Below are positions 1-8,172 of a DNA stretch of 64,000 bases, piece by piece. Under the pieces are notes generated by a model that was not told where the DNA came from, did no database searches, and saw only the letters and a program-made list of their open reading frames with translations. This DNA comes from Leucobacter sp042726155 (GTDB taxonomy: Bacteria; Actinomycetota; Actinomycetes; Actinomycetales; Microbacteriaceae): assembly GCF_042726155.1 (NCBI RefSeq), contig NZ_JBHXHV010000003.1, positions 248,001-312,000 on the forward strand, given 5' to 3'. The position numbers were made by a program, and so were the translations under genes. The number at the start of each line of letters is the position of its first letter. Within the stretch, counting starts at the first letter, position 1.

Positions 1-24
1 AGTTACGTCGTAACTCTCTGCCAT
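1..24 (-). CDS. 5' end of an unidentified protein, cut by the window edge
   Basis: Only eight codons are visible, reading MAESYDVT from an ATG at 24 towards the window start. The reason to call a gene is a good ribosome-binding site (GGAGAAGG) about 5 nt before this ATG, in an otherwise empty 156-base stretch upstream of fabG. The product cannot be identified from eight residues. It would be transcribed divergently from fabG. Confidence 0.35.
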
Positions 25-156
25 GCGCCCCTTCTCCGTACCTGCCAAGACTACGCTGTCCAGCTGAGTCCACGCCCCGGATCACCGCGCGCCATGCCGT
101 GAGCGGTCCGTGCGCGTCGGTAGGCTGGGCGCAGCTGTTCAGACGGAAGGATCCCC

Positions 157-867
157 ATGCCCACCTCGCGCACCGTACTCATCACCGGCGGCAACCGTGG
201 AATCGGTTACGCCATCGCCGAGCGCATGCTTGCAGACGGTCACCGTGTTGCCGTGACCTCCCGTTCGGGAGAGGGCCCGGAGGGATCACTCACTGTGCGA
301 GCCGAAATGACCGACGCCACATCGATTGACGCGGCGTTTAGCGAAGTCGAAGCGCAGCTTGGGCCGGTTGAGGTTGTCGTCGCAAACGCTGGCATCACGA
401 AAGACACCCTGCTGCTGCGCATGACGGAAGAAGAATTCACGAGCGTCATCGACACGAATCTGACCGGCACCTTCCGAGTGGTAAAACGCGCCGCGAAGGG
501 GCTGCTCAAGGGGCGCTTTGGTCGCGTCATTTTGATCTCAAGCGTTGTTGGTCTCTACGGTGGCCCGGGCCAGATCAACTATTCATCTTCAAAGGCGGGC
601 CTCGTGGGCTTCGCGCGTTCGCTCACGCGTGAGCTCGGTTCGCGGGGCATCACGGCCAACGTGATCGCCCCCGGTTTTGTCGAGACCGACATGACCGCCG
701 CCCTTCCCGAGGCGCAGCAGCAGCAGTACCTCGGTTCGATTCCTGCGGGCCGGTTCGGCCAGGTTGCCGAGATCGCGGGCGCGGCTTCGTTCCTCGCGGG
801 AGACGACGCTGCCTACATTTCTGGCGCCGTCATTCCCGTCGACGGTGGTCTCGGGATGGGTCACTAG
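157..867 (+). CDS. fabG: 3-oxoacyl-ACP reductase FabG (MabA-like)
   Basis: A cytosolic NADPH-dependent short-chain dehydrogenase that should reduce 3-oxoacyl-ACP in fatty acid elongation (family knowledge). The nucleotide loop GGNRGIG is at residues 11-17, NAGI at 77-80, and the catalytic set N101, S129, Y142, K146 has the spacing seen in mycobacterial MabA; the C-terminal ISGAVIPVDGG and GMGH ending also match that subgroup. At 236 residues it is full length. The ATG follows GGAAGGA by about 5 nt, and TAGGCT at 121-126 could be its -10 box. No inhA follows it, unlike in mycobacteria. Another SDR substrate cannot be excluded, but the match to FabG is close. Confidence 0.88.
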   Translation: MPTSRTVLITGGNRGIGYAIAERMLADGHRVAVTSRSGEGPEGSLTVRAEMTDATSIDAAFSEVEAQLGPVEVVVANAGITKDTLLLRMTEEEFTSVIDTNLTGTFRVVKRAAKGLLKGRFGRVILISSVVGLYGGPGQINYSSSKAGLVGFARSLTRELGSRGITANVIAPGFVETDMTAALPEAQQQQYLGSIPAGRFGQVAEIAGAASFLAGDDAAYISGAVIPVDGGLGMGH

Positions 868-932
868 GCCCGCCACGGACTATCGGGGTAGCCCCCTTTC
901 GCGCGGCCGTCGCCGCCGAGTAGCCTGGGCGC

Positions 933-1742
933 ATGAGCACATCAGAGCAGCCCCGTTCCGTCACCCGCGTCGCAGTTGACGCGCAGTCTCTGGCCGATCT
1001 GTATTCGGCCACCGAGATTCTGCGCGTGGTCAATGTGTGGGACGCCGTGAGCGCCCGCGTCGTGTCCCAGCTCCCCGGCACCCGCGCGATCGCGACCGCC
1101 GGTCACGGTATCGCCGCGAGCCACGGGTATGCCGACGGCGAGCACATTCCGCTCGAGACCATGCTCGCGGCGATCGCTCGCATTGCATCGGCCACTGATC
1201 TGCCTGTCACAGCCGACCTCGACGGCGGCTTTGGCGATGCCGGCGAGACAGTGCGACGTGCCATCGGAGCCGGCGCCTCGGGCGCCAACATCGAGGATCG
1301 CATGCGCCCGTTCGACGAGTCGGTCGCGATCATGCGGGCGGCCGTGGAAGCGGGGGAGCGCGAAGAAGTAGCGTTCGCGCTGAACGCCCGCACTGACGCA
1401 CTCATCAAGGGCGGCGACCGACCGCGTGATGTCGCAATTGCCGACGCCGTTGCTCGCGGCAAAGCCTACCTGGACGCCGGGGCGACCTGCGTATTCGTGC
1501 CCGGGGTCCTCGACGCCGACGACACGCGAGCACTCGTCGAGGGCATCGGCGTGCGTCAGGTGAGCGTTATCGGGCTACCCGGCGCACTCACGGCCGCCGA
1601 GTACGAGGCACTGGGCGTCGCCCGCGTTTCGTATGGCCCGATGCCGCAGAACGTTGCGCTGACCGCGCTCAAGCGGCTCGGTGAGTCTTTGCTCGCCGAC
1701 GGCGTCATTCCTGCCGACACGGAGGCACTCAACAACTTCTGA
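933..1742 (+). CDS. Isocitrate lyase / PEP mutase family protein
   Basis: A TIM-barrel enzyme of the isocitrate lyase/PEP mutase superfamily, 269 residues. The metal-binding region DLDGGFGD (residues 95-102) and the following GANIEDRM segment (E121, D122) are typical. The isocitrate lyase KKCGH active-site motif is absent and the protein is far shorter than isocitrate lyase, so it more likely cleaves or rearranges another 2-oxoacid (carboxyphosphonoenolpyruvate mutase or 2-methylisocitrate lyase-like; substrate unknown). The start appears leaderless: TAGCCT at 921-926, 6 nt, then ATG, with no ribosome-binding site. It is probably transcribed separately from fabG. Confidence 0.8.
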   Translation: MSTSEQPRSVTRVAVDAQSLADLYSATEILRVVNVWDAVSARVVSQLPGTRAIATAGHGIAASHGYADGEHIPLETMLAAIARIASATDLPVTADLDGGFGDAGETVRRAIGAGASGANIEDRMRPFDESVAIMRAAVEAGEREEVAFALNARTDALIKGGDRPRDVAIADAVARGKAYLDAGATCVFVPGVLDADDTRALVEGIGVRQVSVIGLPGALTAAEYEALGVARVSYGPMPQNVALTALKRLGESLLADGVIPADTEALNNF

Positions 1743-1765
1743 GTGGTTCGCTCGGCGAAGAACTG

Positions 1766-2416
1766 CTAGCCGAGCTGGTCGAGAAGCGGGATCGCGAGCG
1801 CGAGATCGTCGTCGATTGAGACGTCTGCGCGATCCCGCACCACCGGCTTCCCGTTGAACGAGACACCGATCTCGGCGACGGCCATCATCTCCAGGTCGTT
1901 CGCACCATCGCCGATCGCGATTGTCGCGCGCAGCGGAATGCCCGCGGCATGTGCCCACTCCCGCAGCGATGCGGCCTTCGCCGCAGCGTCTATGACGGGC
2001 CCGATCGTGCGCCCGGTGAGCGCGCCATCAACGACCTCGAGACGGTTCGCTCGCCACAGATCAATACCGAGGTTGTCTGCCAGGGGATCCAGCACCTCGT
2101 GGAATCCTCCTGACACGACCCCGACCAGCCCGTCGCGATCGTGCACGGCCGCGATGAGTTCACGAATGCCTGCGGTAGGGCGAACGCGCGCGTACGCGTC
2201 AGCGAACACCGATTCTGGGGTGCCGGCGAGCGTCGCGACGCGTTCACGGAGACTCTCGGCGAAATCCAGTTCGCCCCGCATAGCACGCTCGGTGACAGCG
2301 GCGACCTCTTCGCGGCTCCCCGCGGCATCGGCGAGCAACTCGATCACCTCGTCTTGGATGGTGGTGGAGTCGCAATCGAGCACAACGAGTGGGCGTGTGG
2401 TGCCGGGTGAAGTCAT
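1766..2416 (-). CDS. serB: Phosphoserine phosphatase SerB
   Basis: A HAD-superfamily phosphatase catalysing the last step of serine synthesis. Motif I is DCDST (residues 14-18), where D14 would form the phospho-aspartate and D16 act as acid/base; SGGFHEVLDPL matches motif II with its serine, and GDGANDLEMM is the metal-binding motif near residue 167. At 216 residues it is the catalytic domain without the N-terminal ACT domains that some actinobacterial SerB proteins carry. The ATG seems leaderless, with TATCCT 7 nt upstream. It diverges from the ABC gene with only 24 bp between the two start codons. Confidence 0.88.
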   Translation of the reverse strand: MTSPGTTRPLVVLDCDSTTIQDEVIELLADAAGSREEVAAVTERAMRGELDFAESLRERVATLAGTPESVFADAYARVRPTAGIRELIAAVHDRDGLVGVVSGGFHEVLDPLADNLGIDLWRANRLEVVDGALTGRTIGPVIDAAAKAASLREWAHAAGIPLRATIAIGDGANDLEMMAVAEIGVSFNGKPVVRDRADVSIDDDLALAIPLLDQLG

Positions 2417-2423
2417 GACACCA

Positions 2424-2433
2424 AGGATAAGCT
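2424..2433. promoter_or_regulatory. Overlapping divergent -10 elements for serB and the ABC gene
   Basis: On the minus strand TATCCT occupies 2429-2424 and is followed by 7 nt and the serB ATG. On the plus strand TAAGCT occupies 2428-2433 and is followed by 7 nt and the ABC ATG. The two boxes share the bases at 2428-2429. Neither start has a ribosome-binding site, so both mRNAs are predicted to be leaderless. RNA polymerase could not occupy both promoters at once. Confidence 0.6.
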
Positions 2434-2440
2434 GGGGCTC

Positions 2441-3238
2441 ATGGTCAATGTGCTGCGCCTCACCGATGTCTCCTATGTGCGCGACCGCAGGCCGATCCTC
2501 GACGGGATCACCTGGTCGGTCGAGGATTCCGAGCGGTGGGTGATTCTCGGCCCAAACGGTGCGGGCAAGACCAGCCTCATGAAGCTCGCAACCGCGAATG
2601 ACTACGCGACGCGCGGCACTGTGGACGTGCTCGACCAGCGGCTCGGAAAGGTAGACATCTTCGAGCTGCGAAACCGCATTGGCTTCGTGTCGTCGGCATC
2701 ATCTCGCCGAATACCGGCAAACGAACTCGTGCGCGACGTGGTACTCACCGCCGCGTATTCAGTCGAGGGCCGCTGGAACGAGCACTACGACAGCATCGAT
2801 GTGCGCCAGGCTGAGCGCATCCTGGCCGAGTGGGATCTGGGCCAGTTCGCAGACCACACCTTCGGCACGCTCAGCGACGGTGAGCGCAAGCGCGCCCTGA
2901 TCGCGCGCGCTGTCATGACCGATCCCGAACTACTGCTGCTTGATGAGCCCAGCGCGAGCCTCGACCTCGGTGCACGCGAGCGGTTACTGCAAATGCTCTC
3001 GGGCTTCGCAGCATCGCCGTCGTCTCCCGCCATGATTATGGTCACGCACCACGTCGAAGAGGTGCCGCCCGGGTTTACGCACGTGCTGCTCATGCGCGAC
3101 GGCAAGATCCAGGCTGCTGGCCCGATTGCAGAGACGCTCACGGCGGAAGCGCTTGAAGCGACCTTCGGAATGCCGTTTGAGCTGACGTCGACCGACGGCC
3201 GGTACGCAGCGGTGGCGCGCCCAAACCCACAATCGTGA
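2441..3238 (+). CDS. Stand-alone ABC transporter ATP-binding protein
   Basis: An ABC ATPase of 265 residues with all motifs: Walker A GPNGAGKT (37-44), signature LSDGE (144-148), Walker B LLLLD (164-168) followed by E169, and the switch histidine region VTHHVEE (201-207). No permease or binding protein lies nearby, so its partner is encoded elsewhere or it acts alone, as the ModF/YheS-like cytosolic members do. The long stretch before the signature (EGRWNEHYDSID) resembles the ModF-like branch. The substrate cannot be told. The start is leaderless (TAAGCT, 7 nt, ATG). Confidence 0.82.
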   Translation: MVNVLRLTDVSYVRDRRPILDGITWSVEDSERWVILGPNGAGKTSLMKLATANDYATRGTVDVLDQRLGKVDIFELRNRIGFVSSASSRRIPANELVRDVVLTAAYSVEGRWNEHYDSIDVRQAERILAEWDLGQFADHTFGTLSDGERKRALIARAVMTDPELLLLDEPSASLDLGARERLLQMLSGFAASPSSPAMIMVTHHVEEVPPGFTHVLLMRDGKIQAAGPIAETLTAEALEATFGMPFELTSTDGRYAAVARPNPQS

Positions 3239-3341
3239 CCAACTGCCAGGTGTTCTGCTAAGGTAGAACCTTGGTGCGGTAACTCCGCAAGACTTCGGTG
3301 CGTCTGAAGCACCCACCACCCAGCGACTATAAGGAACTCTC

Positions 3342-3590
3342 ATGAAGACCGAAACCCACCCCGAGTACAACGCAATCGTTTTCCGCGACCTCGCGTCGGG
3401 GGAGACGTTCCTCACTCGCTCCACGCTGACCAGCGAGAAGACCATTGAGCTCGACGGCGAGACCTACCCGGTTCTCGACGTTGAAATCTCCAGCGCCTCG
3501 CACCCGTTCTACACGGGCAAGCAGCGCATCATGGACTCGGCCGGCCGCGTCGAGAAGTTCAACAAGCGCTTCAAGGGCTTCGGCGCGTAA
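3342..3590 (+). CDS. rpmE2: 50S ribosomal protein L31 type B
   Basis: An 82-residue L31 with the family N-terminus (MKTETHPEYNAIVFRDLASG) and the HPFYTGKQRI core. It contains no cysteine, so it is the zinc-independent C-minus paralogue. In many bacteria this paralogue replaces zinc-containing L31 when Zur repression is lifted; no Zur box was recognised here, and it may be the main L31. AAGGA lies 7 nt before the ATG. The 100-base upstream region holds small possible hairpins. A strong terminator follows at 3608-3646. Confidence 0.95.
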   Translation: MKTETHPEYNAIVFRDLASGETFLTRSTLTSEKTIELDGETYPVLDVEISSASHPFYTGKQRIMDSAGRVEKFNKRFKGFGA

Positions 3591-3607
3591 TTCGTCGCAG
3601 CACACCG

Positions 3608-3646
3608 AAAGGGCCGGGCGATCCACTGCGGATCGCCCGGCCCTTT
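3608..3646. terminator. Bidirectional intrinsic terminator between rpmE2 and the exonuclease gene
   Basis: A perfect 17-bp inverted repeat (3608-3624 and 3630-3646) with a 5-nt loop. The arm begins AAAGGGCCGGGC and ends with T residues on either strand, so it can serve both rpmE2 (plus) and the convergent exonuclease gene (minus). Confidence 0.88.
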
Positions 3647-3677
3647 CTGCTCCCCGGAGCATGGGTGCGCAACCCCG

Positions 3678-4376
3678 TTAGCGCACCGGCCAGCGGCCGT
3701 CGGCGATGAACGACGGGTCGCGCGCGCGGCGCATGTAGTCCTGGAAGCTCGCTGCCTGCGTCGCCGCCCAGTCGATCTGCATCCGGTGAAGATCTTCGAG
3801 TTCTGGGGGGAGCACGTCTGCATACTTGCCGGCGATGCGCTGCAACACCCGCCCCGCCGCAATCGCGTCATCACCGGCGTCGTGGGCGTTACCGATGTGC
3901 ACACCGTGGTGGGCTGCGACCGCCTCGAGCGTTCGCTTTCCCTTGCGGTAACGGTCGAATTGCTTATCGAGGATCAGCGGATCGATGACGGGGGAGACCT
4001 CCGCAGGCCAGGGCACGCCGTGCCGCGCAGCCTCTGCCGCGAGCAGCGTGAGGTCGTACGGCGCGTTGTACGCGACCACGGGGAACCCGCGCTCGATCAT
4101 CTCGAGCAGTTGCTCCACAATTTGGCGCACCCCGACAGCGGCCTCAATGCCGCTCGCGCGTGCAATCTCCGTGCTGATCCCGTGCACCTGAACGGCGCCA
4201 GCGGGGATCTCGATCCCCGGATCAAGCAGCCAGTCGTAACGTTCAGAGACCTCCCCGCCGGGTCCGAGAAGCGCGATCGTCGCGCTCACGATGCGAGCGT
4301 GTGCCGTGTCGATGCCCGTCGTTTCGGTATCGAACACGGCCAAGTTTGCGGCCCACAGAGGGAGTGTTTCGGTCAC
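3678..4376 (-). CDS. DnaQ-like 3'-5' exonuclease (DEDDh family)
   Basis: A 232-residue exonuclease related to the DNA polymerase III epsilon proofreading subunit. Exo I is FDTETTG with D16 and E18; YNAPYDLTLL carries the second acidic motif; HNAHDAGDDA near the C-terminus gives the Exo III histidine and aspartate (as HIGNAHDAGDDA). No polymerase-binding tail or UvrC-like domain is present. The open frame runs far upstream, but the GTG at 4376 has AAAGGA about 6 nt before it, and the FDTETTG strand starts right after it. Whether it proofreads at the replisome or degrades DNA/RNA independently is unknown. Confidence 0.85.
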   Translation of the reverse strand: MTETLPLWAANLAVFDTETTGIDTAHARIVSATIALLGPGGEVSERYDWLLDPGIEIPAGAVQVHGISTEIARASGIEAAVGVRQIVEQLLEMIERGFPVVAYNAPYDLTLLAAEAARHGVPWPAEVSPVIDPLILDKQFDRYRKGKRTLEAVAAHHGVHIGNAHDAGDDAIAAGRVLQRIAGKYADVLPPELEDLHRMQIDWAATQAASFQDYMRRARDPSFIADGRWPVR

Positions 4377-4501
4377 GGAGATCCTTTCGTCTCTGTCGAT
4401 GCTACCGAGTGTGACCGCGTTCACGCCCGCGGCCGTGCCCGCGGTCACGCCCACGCGGCCGCAGCAGGAGTCTGCCAGGGGGCGCCGGTAGAATTGACCC
4501 T

Positions 4502-5458
4502 GTGACTTCCGTTCCTCGCGTTCTCTCCGTGTCCACGCTCGGCATGGACACTCGCGTCTGGAACTACGGAGCTGAAGCGGGGCAGACCCTGTTGCTTGTG
4601 CACGGTTTTCGCGGTGACCACCACGGCCTCGAAGGCATCGCTCGCCGGATCTCAGAACTTCGGCCTGAAATGCGCGTCCTCGTGCCAGATCTTCCGGGAT
4701 TTGGTGAGACGCCACCGGTACCGGGTCGCACACATGATCTTGCACTCTACGGAGAATGGCTCCGAGCCCTCGCCGTCTCGGTGGGGCCCACCGGGGCTGG
4801 CATCGATGTGCTCGGTCATTCGTTCGGCTCGCTCGTCGTTGCTCAAGCGGTCGCGACGGGCCTCGCTCCACGTCGGCTGATCCTCGTCAACCCGATTTCA
4901 GCACCCGCCCTCGAAGGTCCGCAAGCCGTCATGACGCAGCTGGCCATTGGGTACTACAGGGCCGCCGATCTACTGCCGGAGCGTGCGGCCCGCGTCCTGC
5001 TCGGGCATCCAGCGATCGTGCGCGTTATGAGCGAGGTGATGGCGAAGACCGCTGACCCCGAGCTGCGTGCGTGGATCCACGGCCAGCACGCCAGCTACTT
5101 CAGTACATTCGCTGACGCGGCGACGCTGCTCGAGGCGTTCCGCGCGTCTGTGTCGCACACGGTCACAGAGTATTCTGCGTCGTTCGCGATGCCGACGCTG
5201 CTCATCGCGGGGGAGCGCGACGACATCACGCCGCTCACCAAGCAGCTCGAGCTGCATCGACGCGTTGCCGGATCGCAGCTGCGAATCATTCCGGGCACCG
5301 GGCACCTCGTGCACTACGAGGCGGTTGCCGATGCTGCTGGTTACGTCGTGGACTTCATTGCGCCGTTGACGGTGGCGTCTGCGGCTGCGTCCTTTGCTGC
5401 GTCGACTGAGTCGCCTGAGTCGCACGCCGGCGCTTCAAGTTCGGAAGTCGGCGCGTGA
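4502..5458 (+). CDS. Alpha/beta hydrolase
   Basis: A 318-residue alpha/beta-hydrolase fold protein. The oxyanion loop HGFRGDHHG begins at residue 34, the nucleophile elbow GHSFGS places the serine at 107, the acidic residue is in GERDD (240-241), and the histidine is H268 in GTGHLV. A helical cap lies at about 135-225. The last 35 residues are a low-complexity Ala/Ser/Glu tail. The GTG start is leaderless (TAGAAT at 4489-4494, 7 nt). Its stop overlaps the start of the SpoU methyltransferase by 4 nt. Substrate unknown. Confidence 0.82.
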   Translation: MTSVPRVLSVSTLGMDTRVWNYGAEAGQTLLLVHGFRGDHHGLEGIARRISELRPEMRVLVPDLPGFGETPPVPGRTHDLALYGEWLRALAVSVGPTGAGIDVLGHSFGSLVVAQAVATGLAPRRLILVNPISAPALEGPQAVMTQLAIGYYRAADLLPERAARVLLGHPAIVRVMSEVMAKTADPELRAWIHGQHASYFSTFADAATLLEAFRASVSHTVTEYSASFAMPTLLIAGERDDITPLTKQLELHRRVAGSQLRIIPGTGHLVHYEAVADAAGYVVDFIAPLTVASAAASFAASTESPESHAGASSSEVGA

Positions 5459-6321
5459 GGGTCATCCGAATCGACGACCTCGCCGCTCCTGAACTCGCCG
5501 ATTACACACAATTGACCGACGTCGCTCTGCGCCGGGTGCGGGAACCTGCCGAGGGCTTGTACCTCGCCGAGTCGCCGAAGGTGATTGAGCGCGCCCTTCG
5601 GTCCGGGCACCGCCCACGGTCCGTGCTGTTGCTCGAAGAATGGCTCCCGAAAGTCGAACCGTTGCTCGAAGCGTTTCCAGACGTCCCCGTATATGTCGGG
5701 GAGTCGACGCAGCTCGCCGAGCTCACCGGGTTTCATCTGCACCGTGGCGCGCTCGCCTCGATGCATCGCCCGACACTGCGCGATCCGGCGGAACTGCTGC
5801 GTGATTCGCGCCGCATCGTCGTTCTCGAAGACCTGGCGGACCACACCAACGTGGGCGCGATCTTTCGCTCCGTCGCGGCGCTCGGTGCAGATGCCGTGTT
5901 ATTGACGCCCGCCTGCGCCGATCCGCTGTATCGCCGTGCCGTGCGCGTCAGCATGGGAGCGGTGCTGCAGGTACCGTGGGCGCGCTTGCCCGATTGGCGC
6001 GAGGCTGGGCCGCTGATTCGCGAAGCCGGCTACGAACTCACCGCCTTTGCGCTCCGCGATGACGCCGAGGACCTGGCGGATTACGTAGAGGAGCTCCCCG
6101 AGCGACTCGCGCTGATGTTCGGCACCGAGGGCGCTGGGCTGACGCACCGTGCGCTCGCGGCGTCGACACGCGCCGTCGTGATTCCAATGGAGCACGGCGT
6201 TGATTCGCTGAACGTATCGACCGCCGCGGCACTTGCGCTGTGGGCGGTGCGCACGGCAGACGCGCGATCCGGTAAAAAAGTCACATCGGTTCGGCTCGCT
6301 GTCGAGGAAGTGGCGTCGTGA
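5455..6321 (+). CDS. TrmH/SpoU-family RNA 2'-O-methyltransferase
   Basis: A trefoil-knot methyltransferase that should put a methyl group on the 2'-OH of a ribose in rRNA or tRNA. All three SpoU motifs are present: NVGAIFRSVAALGAD (N132, R138), MFGTEGAGL (221-229) and IPMEHGVDSLNVSTAAAL (243-260). The first 110 residues form an RNA-binding substrate domain of the L30e-like kind (family knowledge). It starts at a GTG that overlaps the hydrolase stop and ends over the PAP2 start, so the three are translationally coupled. The exact target nucleotide cannot be read from the sequence. Confidence 0.85.
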   Translation: MRVIRIDDLAAPELADYTQLTDVALRRVREPAEGLYLAESPKVIERALRSGHRPRSVLLLEEWLPKVEPLLEAFPDVPVYVGESTQLAELTGFHLHRGALASMHRPTLRDPAELLRDSRRIVVLEDLADHTNVGAIFRSVAALGADAVLLTPACADPLYRRAVRVSMGAVLQVPWARLPDWREAGPLIREAGYELTAFALRDDAEDLADYVEELPERLALMFGTEGAGLTHRALAASTRAVVIPMEHGVDSLNVSTAAALALWAVRTADARSGKKVTSVRLAVEEVAS

Positions 6322-7112
6322 GCGGGATCTCGGTAGGCGGTCGGCGCAGAGCGGCCTGGTTCCTGATCTTCTGGACCGTCGTGGGCGCCGCCTCGTACGT
6401 GCTCGGGGTGCGGTTTGCCCTCGGTCAGCGCGCCGAGGAGAGCGTGCTGGAAGCGGCGCAGTTTACGACGGATCCTCCGCCGCCCTTGAATCTTGTGTCG
6501 ATTCCGACCGTAGTGATAGCCCTCGTTATCGTGGGAATCATTGCGTGGGTTTCCCACGGTTTCAAACGTGCAGTCGTGTTGACCACGGTGCCAGCGCTCG
6601 CGATTCTCGCCTCTCAGTTGCTGAAGCTTCGGCTGCTTACACGCCCCGAGCTGTTCGAACTCGACGCAGTTAACACATTCCCGAGCGGCCATATGACTGT
6701 GTTTGCGGCGATCACGGCGGCTCTGGTCTGGGCAGTGCCGAGTCGGCTACGCGCATTCGTGTCGCTGTTGGGAGCGGCGCTCGTTGCGCTCGTCGGGTGG
6801 CAACTGCTCGCGTACGGCTGGCATAGACCAAGCGACGTATACGGGGGAGTAGCGCTCGCAATGGTGGCGTTCGCCTTTGCGGCGCTGCTGCGGCCAGCGA
6901 CATCTCGCGGCACCGCTGTGCTCGGGGCCAGTACCTCGGTCGGACTCGCGATCATCGGATGGGTCATGGTGGGTGCCGCCGTTGTTCTCGTCTGGATCGC
7001 AGTGACGTCAGACAATTCGGGCTTGATGCTGGCAGCCGGGGAATTCGGCGGCGTCGCGGCGGCAGCGCTCGCGATGCGCTCCATGCTCTTGCTCGGCTCG
7101 GGCCGCGCGTAG
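6318..7112 (+). CDS. PAP2-family membrane phosphatase
   Basis: A 264-residue membrane protein with about six transmembrane segments. The three PAP2 signature pieces are visible: KLRLLTRP (103-110), PSGH (122-125) and HRPSDV with H169, R170 and D173. Members of this family remove phosphate from lipid phosphates such as phosphatidic acid or undecaprenyl diphosphate on the outer membrane face. It is the third gene of a run joined by 4-nt GTGA overlaps. Physiological substrate not determined. Confidence 0.85.
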   Translation: MSGISVGGRRRAAWFLIFWTVVGAASYVLGVRFALGQRAEESVLEAAQFTTDPPPPLNLVSIPTVVIALVIVGIIAWVSHGFKRAVVLTTVPALAILASQLLKLRLLTRPELFELDAVNTFPSGHMTVFAAITAALVWAVPSRLRAFVSLLGAALVALVGWQLLAYGWHRPSDVYGGVALAMVAFAFAALLRPATSRGTAVLGASTSVGLAIIGWVMVGAAVVLVWIAVTSDNSGLMLAAGEFGGVAAAALAMRSMLLLGSGRA

Positions 7113-7139
7113 AGGTAAGACAGACGCGGGGACGTCGCT

Positions 7140-7386
7140 TTATGTCAGCTCGTTGCTCGGTCGAGATTTTAGGTGTGCAGGCCGCGCACGCCTCATTTCC
7201 GCGGTGCCACTTCCGCGCTGTCATTTCCGCGCGGGGTGCCGAGCCCTCTCGCGGTGCCGACTCGCTTTGATCGGCTATCGAAAGCACCCAGATCGTCGCA
7301 TCGAGGGCCAGTAAACAGCACATCGCGTCCTTTCGAGACTCGCGTGCGCAGTGTTGTGCATGATAATCTATATTATGTCAGCTCGT
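7140..7386. repeat. 14-bp direct repeat pair flanking 219 bp
   Basis: TTATGTCAGCTCGT occurs at 7140-7153 and exactly again at 7373-7386. The distal copy overlaps the predicted trpF -10 region and transcription start. A regulator site pair or the trace of an old duplication or insertion are both possible. Confidence 0.5.
7195..7236. repeat. Three-copy 14-bp degenerate tandem repeat
   Basis: Copies start at 7195, 7209 and 7223: ATTTCCGCGGTGCC, ACTTCCGCGCTGTC, ATTTCCGCGCGGGG. The core TTCCGCG is invariant and recurs at exactly 14-bp steps. It lies 130-170 bp upstream of the predicted trpF promoter. Confidence 0.5.
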
Positions 7387-7463
7387 GGGGATTGAGCCCC
7401 TCCTTCCGACTCGAAATCCTGCACCCGTTACCCTTGAGAGTCGGCATTGCGAGGAGACCAATC

Positions 7464-8156
7464 ATGTACGTGAAGATCTGTGGGCTGCGCGATCCCGAGC
7501 ACGCGATGCTCGCGGCCGAACTTGGTGCCGACGCGATCGGTGTCGTCATTAGCCCGAATAGCCCGCGTCACGCCAGCCTCGACGAGGCTCGCGCGGTCGT
7601 CGCGGCGACGCAGTCATTTGCGCTCGATACGGTACTCGTCACGAATACGCTGTCTGCGATTGAGGCCGCACACATCGCGGTCGACATGGGCTTCGATGTG
7701 CTGCAGCTCCACGGCGATTACTCCGCCGCAGATTTCGCAGCGGCTCGGGCGATCCTCCCCCGAATTTGGCGCGCAACTTCACTTGCACAGTTTCCCAAGC
7801 TGCGAGCCGGTGAGTTCGGAGAAGCACGCTTGCTGCTCGACGGGGTATTGCCCGGTTCGGGCGCAACGTGGGATCTCGCCGCGCTCAATGACCCCGAGCT
7901 GAAGCAGCGCATCGGCACGGACTGGTTGCTCGCGGGTGGCCTCTCCCCCGATAACGTAGGCTCGGCAATCGCGGCGGCGCGCCCGGGCGGCGTCGATATA
8001 TCCACCGGCGTTGAGAGTTCGCCGGGCCTCAAAAATCCTGATTTGATCAGGCATTTTATTGCTAATGCACGAACAGTGCAGGATCCGCCAGCCGCCGTAC
8101 ACGAACCACGTTCAGGCAACGCAGCCGGACACGTTTCGCCCGCCAACCCCAGCTAG
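7464..8156 (+). CDS. trpF: Phosphoribosylanthranilate isomerase TrpF
   Basis: A TIM-barrel isomerase for the third step of tryptophan synthesis. The N-terminus MYVKICGLRDPEHA carries the catalytic cysteine (C6), GADAIGVV and SPRH follow, LLDG carries the catalytic aspartate, and the C-terminal LAGGLSPDNV and GVDISTGVE segments bind phosphate. At 230 residues it is slightly longer than usual because of a tail after the barrel. The frame is open upstream, but ATG 7464 has GAGGAG at 7451-7456 and starts the first barrel strand. It stands apart from any other trp gene and is followed after 16 bp by a BCCT transporter. Confidence 0.9.
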   Translation: MYVKICGLRDPEHAMLAAELGADAIGVVISPNSPRHASLDEARAVVAATQSFALDTVLVTNTLSAIEAAHIAVDMGFDVLQLHGDYSAADFAAARAILPRIWRATSLAQFPKLRAGEFGEARLLLDGVLPGSGATWDLAALNDPELKQRIGTDWLLAGGLSPDNVGSAIAAARPGGVDISTGVESSPGLKNPDLIRHFIANARTVQDPPAAVHEPRSGNAAGHVSPANPS

Positions 8157-8172
8157 AAAGCGAACGATCCAC

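Larger units (their letters stand above)
7113..7463. other. 351-bp gene-free region upstream of trpF, with short repeats
   Basis: No credible coding frame is seen. It holds three things: a three-copy 14-bp degenerate tandem array at 7195-7236, a 14-bp direct repeat (TTATGTCAGCTCGT) at 7140-7153 and 7373-7386, and an AT-rich patch at 7361-7376 with a plausible -10 box TATATT (7369-7374) for trpF. The second direct-repeat copy begins inside that -10 box. No tryptophan leader peptide or clear attenuator was found. Confidence 0.55.

Noticed and set aside
933..1742. Isocitrate lyase of the glyoxylate shunt
   Set aside because: Too short (269 residues) and lacks the KKCGH active-site motif.
7380..7463. 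Tryptophan leader peptide or attenuator before trpF
   Set aside because: No Trp-codon run and only a weak 4-bp GGGG/CCCC hairpin were found.
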